From positions 216,110,151 through 216,174,150 of the forward strand of contig CP136065.1 in NCBI GenBank assembly GCA_032622095.1: DNA of 64,000 nucleotides, in the 5' to 3' direction. The notes below the pieces were generated by a model. It made no database searches. It worked only from the letters and a program-made list of their open reading frames with translations, and had not been told where the DNA came from. This document shows, one piece after another, positions 36,801 to 48,800 of this stretch (the stretch's first letter is position 1; each line of letters starts with the position of its first letter). Made by a program: the position numbers and the translations under genes. The DNA is from Siphonodentalium dalli. Its lineage: Eukaryota > Mollusca > Scaphopoda > Gadilida > Siphonodentaliidae.

Positions 36801-39800
36801 CAGAAGATCATTGTGGAATCTGGTGACGATCGGACAAAGGGTGTCGTCTGTAGGATCAACCAAATTATTTAGCCATAAAAATAGTAAAATTCCAGATCAC
36901 CGCTGGCAGTGATGTCTTCACAAGGACAGCTTGAGAACAAAACATGGCTCACATCTAGCGGTGACCCAAACTATCCACGTGAGAAAAAGTTCTCCAATAA
37001 AAGCTGGCTGCAGGGTGCGCCAATTGATTCAAATTCGAAATTTAACAGGGTGTACTGCTTGTGGCCATGTTTTCCCCGCATATTTGATAGACTTATGGAC
37101 AAAACCACTGAATCCGTTGAATCAATATACATGTATACATGGATTAATTTATATGCATTGTTATACACAGTACTGGTATATAAAGGTACTGAAAATAACA
37201 ATATTACTAGTATACACAAAATAAACCATATATCATGGCTATGGGTTCTAATATCCGAATATGACAGCTGATAACTTGGTGTGAATTGAAGAGTGGTGGT
37301 GTCTCAAGCATATCTAACCCTCCACGTTAGAAACATGCCATTAAATGTCATAAGTATAATCTAGCTTGAGGACAGAAGTTATCCATAAAACCCCCCTTAA
37401 TTCAACCAGGTCCTCGCGCGATGTATGGTCGATCACATGATGATCTAGGGGGGATTAGAATTGTTGTATAAAAACAGCACTGCACGTAAATATAAAATAA
37501 AATAGTGCTACATCTTATTACAGATTATTGCCATATATAATCAGTGACTATACAGACAGTCTGACAAAATAAAGTTTCAGTGACACTCTATCCGAAGAGG
37601 GGAATAATCCCATCTGTTACAGTCAATGGAGCAATTATGAATCTGGAAAGGTGAAATTTCTAACTAATACTAGATATCGACATGACGCGATAACATATAA
37701 CGTAAATGCAATATGGCCGCTGGCGACCATTTTTTCCTATAAAATTAAAAAAATATTTGATAGCTCTCATCTGATAGATCAATATCAAGATAAATATGAA
37801 GTTTAGTGATGATCGGATGAGTGAAGTGGACTGTGCTAAACGGTTTAGTAATGCTTAAAAAGATTTTTACCTTAATATTTTTATGTTCACTTTATAAACT
37901 TCACTGAGTCATCTTTGTCATGTATTGAGTTTGATATCTTTTGTTAACAGTTTATAAATCATGTATGTCTCATGTTTGTTATTTTAATTTATGTGTTTAT
38001 TATCATTAAATAAAGTTGCATTCCTTAAAAAGATTCTTACCTCAATGTTTTTATGTTCACTTTATAAACTCCACTGAGTCATCTTTGTCATGTATTGAAT
38101 TTGATATCTTTTGTTAACAGTTTATAAATTATGTATGTCTCGTGTTCGTTATTATATTATATACACTTTATAGTGTGTTTCAGAACGAAAACAAAATGAA
38201 TAAAATCAACAAATTTGTAAATTTAAAAACAATTCAAACGTTGTTGTATTCCATGTCCCAGCCCGGACATATACACCAAATTTCAATAATATTCATTGAG
38301 AAACAACGGACCAAACGCCATATAACACCCCGTATGCATCTTTTATTCCGAGTTGGCCTTTTATTCCGAGTTGGCAACTCGCCCCAATCGGCGAGTACGC
38401 CGATTCCGACACCTTTTCTATTTGCAGCAGGTTAAGTTTACGCGTAATTTAATTCACAAAGTTCCCCAATTGGTATCGTAAATAGAGCGACCTTATTTGA
38501 CAGAGAATGCCTCTGTTATTGATTATAAAGTTGCTATACATTAAAAACGACAATTCACATGCTCGTTCAAGCGCAGTAGTCTATTTTCCCCATGTTAAAG
38601 GACATCCACAAATACTAAATAACGCTAACTTACTGCTGAATGTTTTACACGACAACTGTTAACATATTTGGGCTGAATTCCGCGGTATTATTCCTCAAAA
38701 TAAACAACAAAACCATCGTTACTTGGAAATGTAGTTTGGGCTAACATTTACATAAATCCTCCACATCATTATTCCGACACACACGTCAGATGAAAAACTC
38801 ATATGAAGTAACCGGCCAAATTGGCCGAAATGAGGCTTAACTCCATGAGTGCAGTAAATGACAAACCAGCTAATTAGGTCTACCGATGTACATCACACCT
38901 TCTTTGTTCAGTTAATTGGCCCTATTGTGACTCTACAGTCATTGTCTACAGCATTCCCAATAATATTTAATCCTTATTGAAGTTTTATTTTATTCTTATT
39001 AGAACATTTCATTGTCTGTATCATAAGTTTATTGCCATACAAAGCTGTATTCAACATTTCAGATATTGTGTGTTATCTGTGTCCACTGTCAGAATGTACA
39101 CAGTGTAGCACTAACAACACGCATGAAACAATTGTACTAACTTTCTGATATGTTGTTTGTATCTGTGCACACTCCACAGTACTAAAGTATGAGACTATGA
39201 GTATCCAATAGCCATCCATATGGATATTTTAGTAAAAGTAATCAAAACGTAATCAAAATTTAATCAATCGATTATGATTACTTGTAATCAAAAAATTTCA
39301 TGATTACTGATTACAGACGATTACTCCAAATTTTGTAATCGATTACTTTGATTACGATTACTGATTACGATTACCCCAACCCTGGTACATATTGGTTCCC
39401 TGATTTTAGAGAGAATGTCAATCAACTTCCCATTGGTCCAATCATATTCAAGGGTGAGTGCATTCATTTCAGTGAACACGGTGACAGTCGGCACATTTCA
39501 AAGACATAGTGCCACATTTCAAGCCTGAGATTAGTGTGCCTGTCATTTGCAGTAGGCGGTATCCAGAGGGTGAATTTAGTGATGCTCTCCCGCATAGTGG
39601 ATAGCATCAATAAATTCACCCTCTGGGGACCTCATTCTTCTTAGCCCTCATCTTCTCTGGAAAGTTTATTTATTATCAAATTTCTATAGAAACTTCTAGA
39701 TTCTATTTCTTTTTTAGTTTAGCTTCTCTATATCCCCAAATTGGAAGATGACACATTGCATAATCGAGGTTCCCAATGGGTGTACATCACAATATTCACT

Positions 39801-42800
39801 ATTTGGGAACTTCAATCTGAGTCTATGCCTCCCATAGCAGATGAGGCCATGCAGAATGAGGTTCCCAGAGGGTGAATTTAGTGATGCTAGCCCACTATGC
39901 GGGAGAGTGTCACTAAATTCACCCTATGGGGGACCTCATTATGCAAATGACAGGCACACTAAACTGAGGCTTGATAAGTATCCCCCTTTTCAAATTAGAA
40001 ATATTTTCAATTGTTACCACAATGACGCCCTTACATTTATGGGTTCAAGCAAACTAATTATTATTCATGACATGGGCAAACCAGAGTTCAGCTGACAGCA
40101 AAAAGTTTGTTGGTTTTTAAATTGTAATTCTAAGATTGTTCCACATGGTAGGAGCGTAGAAAGCTCTGTCCCCTAATATGCGATGATTGGAATTTGGAAG
40201 TATCAGAAAGCTTTTACCCTCAGATCTCCTCTGCATCGATCTGGATGGTTGCCTCAGATTTACAAGTTTCTTAAAGGGACAGGCGGCCTTCGTTGTAGGT
40301 TTTAATTTAGAAATAACATTTATCAAATTATGATAATTTCCTCAAGAATATACTAATAGTATATAGCATAACAATGATATGGATGTGATATTATTCACAA
40401 AACACGCTTTGTGTCAGAGATAATGCAGGTCGAGTGTTGTTTAGTTTCTCGCAAAAATCACAGTCAATTATTTATAAGCATAAATATAAATATTGCGTCA
40501 TTTCCTTATTTAGATTCGCGTATTCTACGTCATTTGGAAAATTCCTAATTTGGTGTGATTTGAATGCGATTGTTGATGAGGCCAATAATTTTATCTTCTC
40601 CTTTCACAGCGCAATGGAACGATTTCATTGGATGATCCTGGTAGTTCCAAGTGTTTGTCTATAAACAAATGTTTCTGTAACAAGGCATATAAACGTGACA
40701 ATAACATGCAATGCACGCGAAATTTATGATTGGTATAAGAACAAATTCTGTATATTATATAATATTCTTTCTGTTTATGGCCGATTTAGTGGGTGTTACT
40801 ATTTTAACAGAAATACCCACCACGAAGGCCGCCCGCCAGTTTCTTTAATATGACTAGGTGCCATTCCTCCAATCACTCAAAATATTAGTAACTCAATAAA
40901 TGTAATGTTTACTCAAAATGTTATTAACTCAATAAACATAACGTTTACTCGAAATGTTATTAACTCAATAAACATAACATTTACTCAAAATATTAGTAAC
41001 TCAATAAACATAACGTTTACTTGAAATGTTAGTAACTCAATAAACATAACATTTACTCGAAATGTTATTAACTCAATAAACATAACATTTACTCAAAATA
41101 TTAGTAACTCAATAAACATAACGTTTACTCAAAATGTTATTAACTCAATAAACAACATTTACTTGAAATATTATTAACTCAATAAACATAACATTTACTC
41201 AAAATATTAGTAACTCAATAAACATAATGTTTACTCAAAATGTTTTTAACTCAATAAACAACATTTACTCAAAATATTATTAACTCAATAAACATAACTT
41301 TTACTCATATTATTAGTAACTCAATAAACATAACTTTTACTCAAAATATTAGTAACTAAAAAAACATAATATTTACTCAAAATGTTATTAACTCAATAAA
41401 CATAACATTTACTCGAAATATTATTAACTCAATAAACATAACGTTTACTCAAAATATTAGTCACTCAATAAACATAATGTTTACTGGGCAGGCTTTATAT
41501 AGGCAATAGAGGTAGAGGTGGATAAATTATAACAATCTCACCTGCAGTCGGGATGGGTGGAGCTTTGGTGGTGGTGGTGGTGGTTGTTTTATTTTTGGAA
41601 GCTTCAGTTGCAGTTCCTACAAAAAAAATTAGTTGTGGAATGTAGTTTTCACATTGGATATCTGTGAGTTTAGGCCAACAAATAAAAGTGTTTTGGTTTT
41701 CAGGCCCCGCCCCATTGAATAACAAGACAGTCAATGACTGTGGAGACACTCACCAGACTGTAAAGACTGGGACTCGAAGACCATAAGAGTTAGTACTTGT
41801 CAAATTCACTTAAAAATAAGAAGTCCTAAAGAAGGACGTAGCCTAGAGGGTCTCCGTTGAGCAGTGGGGTGTCCAGATCCCCCAGCCCACATACAGTAAT
41901 GCTCTAATTAATCGACCTCTTAACCAAAGCAGAATTATGGGTAACTTTTCAGGATTTAGTCGGAAATATGGCTTGTTGCCATTCATCGGAAAGCTCTCGC
42001 CGAGAGCTTTCCGATGAATGGCAACAAGCCATATTTCCGACTAAATCCTGAAAAGTTACCCATAATTCTGCTTTGGTTAAGAGGTCGATTAATTAGAGCA
42101 TTACTGTAGTCCATAGTGTGCTCCCTCCCAAATGAAGCAAACACACTCATTTGAACATGTTGGAATTTTACAACTGATACCTCAAGCTTTCCTAACTGTG
42201 GCAAAGTTACAACCTGACATGCCCCCCTTTTTTAATGGTGGACCCCATTCAAACAAATTTTTATCCCAACTCTCCATAGGCCATATACACCAAATGCCAT
42301 TTCTTGATTGGTCGAACCCATTTTAACAAATCTGTAACCCAGTCACAAGTAACACAAGGACCCTTCATAGTAGTTACTACACATAAGCTAAATAGGACTG
42401 ATGGCTCTTGAGGAGGAGCCATTTTAAGAATTACTATGGGGAAGAGTTATGTACCTGGTCGCACCCATATTTGACCTGGTGAACCCATTTCAACAAATCT
42501 GAATCTCAGTCACCCAAGGACTCTCTATACCAAAATGTATGCTAAATATGCCAAATGGTTCTTGAGAAGATGTTTTAAAAATAACTAATGAGGGAAAGAA
42601 TTATGTCAGTGGCTCTGACCCTATTTGACCCAGTGATCCAATTCTGAATCCTACTCACCCATACCAAATATAAGCTGAATAGGCCTGGTGGTTCTTGATA
42701 GAAAGACATTTTAAGAATTACAATGGATGGACAAGTTATGTCCCTGGCTCCGCCCTTATTTGACCAGGTGACCTCATTTTAACACATCTGTATCCCTGTC

Positions 42801-45800
42801 ACCCAAGGACCTTCCATACCAGTTATAAGCTAAATAGCCCAGATGATTCTTGAGAAGATGTTTTGAGAATTATTGTGGATGGAAAGAGTTAGGCCCCTAT
42901 GCCACTTTTTAGTGACCCCCATTGGAACAGAACTGAATCCCAGCCACCTAGGGACCATCCACACAACAATGTCTCAATTCTTCATCTCAGGTAAGCTAAG
43001 AAAAATGTCTCCTTCTTTCTCATCCAGTTTCCCATATGTAATTGCCTGAGAAAATAGGTATTTAGTTTTACTGGCCTAACTGTCAGATTCATCATTAACA
43101 CTTGGCCTTGGGAGTTTGTTATCATAAGCCATAGGTCATTTATATACAAACTCTCTAACAGGCAGAGAATTTTAGGGTATTAATCAAAGGAGCCGTCATT
43201 CCAATCAGATTTTGTTAACACTGCCATTTCATTTATTACTTTATAATCAATGTGAATTCTATATGGTGTTAAGTAAACATTCTGTGATTGCAGGCACCTT
43301 CCTCATATCTCATTGAGCTCTGAGTATCTGCTGTTTGCATATTCTTGATTTTAGACTGATTTAAACCAAATTTGGTTGAGTCACTCTGGTGGAAGTTATA
43401 ATGGTGTTATTTTTTTTTAAATTGAGCAAGAAATTAATCTCACCCCTGTCACCCAAGATCCCTCCATACCAAATATAAGCTAAATCGGCCCAATGGTTTT
43501 TGAGAAGTCATTCTAAGAATTACTATGGAGGAATAGAGTTATGACCAAGTGACCTCATTTGAACAAATCTCAATGTGAGTCACCTAGGGAACATCCATAC
43601 CAAATATGAACCATTCAGTCTTATGGTTCCGAAGAAGATGTTTAAAGAATTGTTGATGGATGGACAGACGGACGGATGGATGGACGGACGGAGAAATGGA
43701 CGTTTTCATTACCTTCTGGTTCAATTGTGTCTGTATCTGAAATGGAACAAATTGTCTGTTCAATATCTATCATCAAACAATTTTACATACGTCTATCAGC
43801 ATTTATTGCTCTTCTTAAATTAAAGGTGGATTATCTCTTTGTAAACATGTATTATAAAGTTACCGGGGTATAAAATATTAGATCTGAATCAAAGACCCCT
43901 GTCCGGAAATGCTTCTATCGATTAATATTCATTTTATTTCGAATATTTTCTGGTCTAAAAAGGTGTGGTTGTTTACCTAACGAACAATAGTGGTTACTGT
44001 TAACAGAGACCAGAAATTTTATGGGGTAATTTTGTCACAAATAAACATTAATTATACTCATTATCGCTTATAACTATGGAATAAAACAATACAACCAATC
44101 AATCTGGAAAATTTGACGTTCGATACGTAACCATAGGAACAGCCTAATGCTCTCTATCGCTATATGGTATCACCCGAATGGTCTGTTCTAAAAATAGACA
44201 AATAAACGGTCCCAATAAAATATTCAAAATAAAATCAATATTAATTGATAGAAGCCTTTCCGGACAGGGGTCTTCAGTTCATATTTATTATTCTATACCC
44301 ACGCAACTATTTCCAATTTGTTATTTCAAGAGATAATCCATTTTTAAACCATACTAAATTCTACCTATTGGTGATTACAAAAATTTGTTGTGTGTAATTT
44401 CTCTTGTGTTCTGGATCAGATACAGCTTAGAGTTTCACAGCATCCGCATTTGCACACAAATAATTATATTTTGAATGGTATTGAATTTGCATGCAAATCT
44501 TGTGGGCTGGCTTGTGGATTCTGGAGTACTGCATTTTACTATTATCACATTATCGGTTTGGTTTTACCATAAAAAAAAGTGAATACAGCAGGACAAACCA
44601 ATTTTAATTCTTTAATCTTATTAAACCAAAAACAACAGATATATATATATATATCTACAGTTTTGGACTAACATGGTAAAGTTTTAGCAGGACCAATTGA
44701 CTAAGGTTGTGCTTGTGATAGTACATGTAGTCCATATGAATGTACATGTATTTGTTTGAAACCTAGTTCTTAATATGAAGACATGCTTTTTTATTTGTCC
44801 ATGCATCACACCAAGTATCTGAGTGGAAACATTCCCTCACATGCAGCAGTCAGTCTCAGTTAAAGGAACATGTTACTGTAATGCCCTAAGTAATCGACCC
44901 CTTAACCACAGCAGAATTATGGGTAACTTTTCAGGATTTAGTCGGAAATATGGATTGTTGCCATTCATCGGAAAGCTCTCACTTAGGGCATTACTGTAAT
45001 TCAATATTTCCTTTGTTTACCACTAATGCCACTAATATCAGTCATTCATTAACCCTTTACCCAACAAACCGGCCAAAACCGGCCAAATAAAGCTTCAACA
45101 GCCTAAAATATCTTCGGTCTGTCTCAATAGAACCATACAAATATGGATATCATTGGAACCGGCTCCTTGTCCACATTGTGATAGTTACAGTTATGCCCTG
45201 TGCCAATGCATTCTCTTATATATGCGAGTCGACCATAGGTCGCCTCGCATATATAAGAGAATGCATTGGCCTAAAAAAAAATCTTTTTTTAACACTTTTT
45301 ACAATTTTTTCTTACATTCTTTAACAATTTTATAATTTTTAATGTGTTAAGCCAATGCATTCTCTTATATATGCGAGGCGACCTATGGTCGACTCGCATA
45401 TATAAGAGAATGCATTGGCACAGGGCCCTTCTGTTGGGTAAAGGGTTAAAGCAAGAACATATTTTTTGATTGGTCAACAGAAATCGTAGATAAATGCCAA
45501 CACATATATTTTCAAACTCCATACAGGGTTTGCATCCCTTGATGATTCGGTAAGACCGATGCTACCGTCGACATTTAACCCAATTTGGTGGACTTCCGCG
45601 ATATTAAGATATAAACTAAGCGAGCAGAGCAAAATGCTGCCCTTGTTAAGCACACAAAATATCAAACAAAATTTGTGTGATTTTGTACCTTAACCCTTTA
45701 CCCAACAAACCGGCCAAAACCGGCCAAATAAAGCTTCAACAGCCTAAAATATCTTTGGTCTGTCTCAATAGAACCATACAAATATGGATATCATTGGAAC

Positions 45801-48800
45801 CGGCTCCTTGACCACATTGTGATAGTTACAGTTATGCCCTGTGCCAATGCATTCTCTTATATATGCGAGTCGACCATAGGTCGCCTCGCATATATAAGAG
45901 AATGCATTGGCCTAAAAAAAAATCTTTTTTACCATTTTTTCTTACATTCTTTAACAATTTTATAATTTTTAATGTGTTAAGCCAATGCATTCTCTTATAT
46001 ATGCGAGGCGACCTATGGTCGACTCGCATATATAAGAGAATGCATTGGCACAGGGCCGTTCTGTTGGGTAAAGGGTTAAGTTTGGAAAGTCTCACTAGAA
46101 CCAAGGAACTATATTTCAAAAGGATGTGATTTGGTTCTCTGATTATTTTATCAACCCAAAAGTCTGAATGCACATGGACGACAATGTCCCAACAACACGC
46201 ATGGCAAGTCAAACACAAAAGTTTTAATTTGCTGCAATTTTGACAAGTACAATGTAGCTTGCGAAAATCGTCAACAAAAATACAACTCTGATCTTCCATT
46301 CTGCCATTAAGTTTTTAGTGCGGGAATTGTTCTCAAAGCACATAGGAAATTTTACTTTGGGGCAATCGGTTTTCACCATTTTGGTTGGAAAACCCCGCAC
46401 TAAATATAGAAACTGCAGACTAGTACCCAGCCGGTGACAGACGTAAGTATTTTGTGACTGGAATTTTTTTGTTATCTGGAACAAAAGAGTTTCTGAAGGA
46501 AAGCCTCATCCCCAAAAAATCCAGCTCCTCAAGTATATTTAAACCCATAGGGAGCCCCACATAGACTGGAGCAGATGACACTCTGTAGTGCATGCCGCCA
46601 TCTATGTGAGGCTCCCTGTTGGTTGCATTTAAAACCTGCTCCTCAAGTATATTTATGACCTGCCATTAAAGACATGTTATGGACACCGAACAGGGTGTGT
46701 GAAATTGATAAGTTTGTACCCAGGCAATGCCGACCTAGGAAATGTAGCATGATACTAACATCGCCAACAATTTAAAAGAAATCGACCATTCCACTCCATA
46801 TAAAACCTCGTCTGAACTATGCTCAATTGTAAATATTTACATCTCGATTCAGGACACACTAACACTAACACGACAAACTAACACAAATGATTTCACCATC
46901 GAGAGTCGTTACATTTCATTAATTTATAAGAATGATGCTGTGTGTTGTCAAATTGGATTAATATTTGTATAAAAAAATAACTACTTCAAGCAAGATTATT
47001 CTCAATTTCTGTTTGATCACCCTACCGGAGTGTTTCACATCACTTTACGTAAATATATATAAATATATTGCCCATCCCTATGCATCTGACAGAAGTTGAA
47101 AACATGCAAATTGCACCAATGCCTTAGTTCTATCAACCCTGTTATATGCTGAATAAAGTTTGATGCTGGTGGCCATTGAGAGACCAAGGATATATCAAAG
47201 TATACGGATGAAGTTTCCATGTCTCAGTGAGTATTTCAGTGGAGGGAGCAGTATACAGTAATGCCCTAAATAATCGACTCTTTCACCACAGCAGAATTAT
47301 GGGTAACTTTTCAGGATTTAGTCGGAAATATGGCTTGTTGCCATTCATTGGAAAGCTCTGTGAGAGCTTTCCGATGAATGGCAACAAGCCATATTTCCGA
47401 CTAAATCATGAAAAGTTACCAATAATTATCCTGTGGTTAAGGAGTCGATTATTTAGGGCATTACTATAGTTTACATCTTCCAAGCCTTGAAATAGGGTTT
47501 ATCATATGCATAATGACGTCCCCAGAGGGTGAATTTAGTGACGCTTCCCCCCAAGGTGGGTTAGCATCACTAAATTCACCCTCTGGGGACCTCATTATGC
47601 TTCAATCTCATCTTCTGGGAAGTAAATTAACATTATTTTAGTTACTATTTCCCATCTGTTCAGTTTCTACATCCTCTAATTTGCAGAAGATAAATTGCAT
47701 AATTGAGGTGACTAATGGGTGAACATCACCAACATTAACTGGGGAACTTCAATCTGATCCTAGGTCTCCCATAGCAATTGAGGCTTCAGCAGAATGAGGT
47801 CCCCAGAGGGTGAATTTGGTGATGCTAGCCCATCATGCAGGATAGTGTCACTAAATTCACCCTCTGTGAACCTCATTCTGCAAATGACTGGCACAATATT
47901 TCAAGGCTTGAAATGTAGCAAACTTTCAGTCTGTGTAGAATATAAGACCACACAAAGTAAATTTCCAGTTTCTAAGGGTAAAATTACTTGAAAATCATGC
48001 GAGCGCGCAGTTTTTAAATTTATTATCTATTTCCTGAGGCACACGCCAATGATCATACCATTTCTGCTGAGTTTAATTTCAGTTGCCCGTAGCCATTATT
48101 ACCAGTACCCAATCAGATGTCTATAAAAGTTAGTTGATAGATCCCATGGTAGCCTGCAAATAGCGTGTCTGTCATTTGCAGAATGAGGTCCCCAGAGGGT
48201 GAATTTAGTGATGCTATCCCGCACAGCTTGCTAGCATCACCAAATTCAACCTCTGGGGACCTCATTCTGCCTAAGCCTCATCTTCTGGGAAGTATCTATA
48301 GTATCAAATTAACATTGTTTTTAGTTACATTTCCCTTTTAGGAAGTTTCTATATCCCCTAATTTGCAGAAGATAAAATTCATAATTGAGGTGCCCAATGG
48401 GTGAACATCACCAACTTCAACTGGGGAACTTCAATCTGATCCTAGGTCTGCCATAGCAGTTGAGGGCCTTAGCAGAATGAGGTCCCCAGAGGGTGAATTT
48501 GGTGATGCTAACCCATCATGCGGAATAGTGTCACTAAATTCACCTTCTGTGGACCTCATTCTGCAAATGACAGGCACGATATTTCAAGGCTTGAAATGTA
48601 GCAAACTTTCAGTCTGTGTAGAATATTAGGCCACTCAGTCAATTTCCAGTTTCTCAAGGTAAAATTACTTGAAAAACATGGGAGAGCGCAATTTTAAAAT
48701 TTATTATCTACAGTAATGCCCAAAGTAATCGACCCCTTAATCACAGCAGAATTATGAGTACCCTTATTTCCGACTAAATCCTGAAAAGTTACCCATAATT

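Noticed and set aside
44345-44440. Candidate exon ending CACCAATAG|GTAGAA on the minus strand
   Set aside because: The best acceptor gives phase 1 in and phase 2 out, unlike every other linker, and the sequence lacks the D...G design.
45832-46299. Longest minus-strand open frame in the region (155 codons)
   Set aside because: Most of it is the family A hairpin module read in frame; repeats such as RVDHRSPRIYKRMHW recur in every copy of the palindrome and are not a protein.
46424-46476. Candidate exon with a strong acceptor CTCTTTTGTTCCAG on the minus strand
   Set aside because: No donor gives a phase 1 exit before a stop codon; the only nearby GT gives phase 2.
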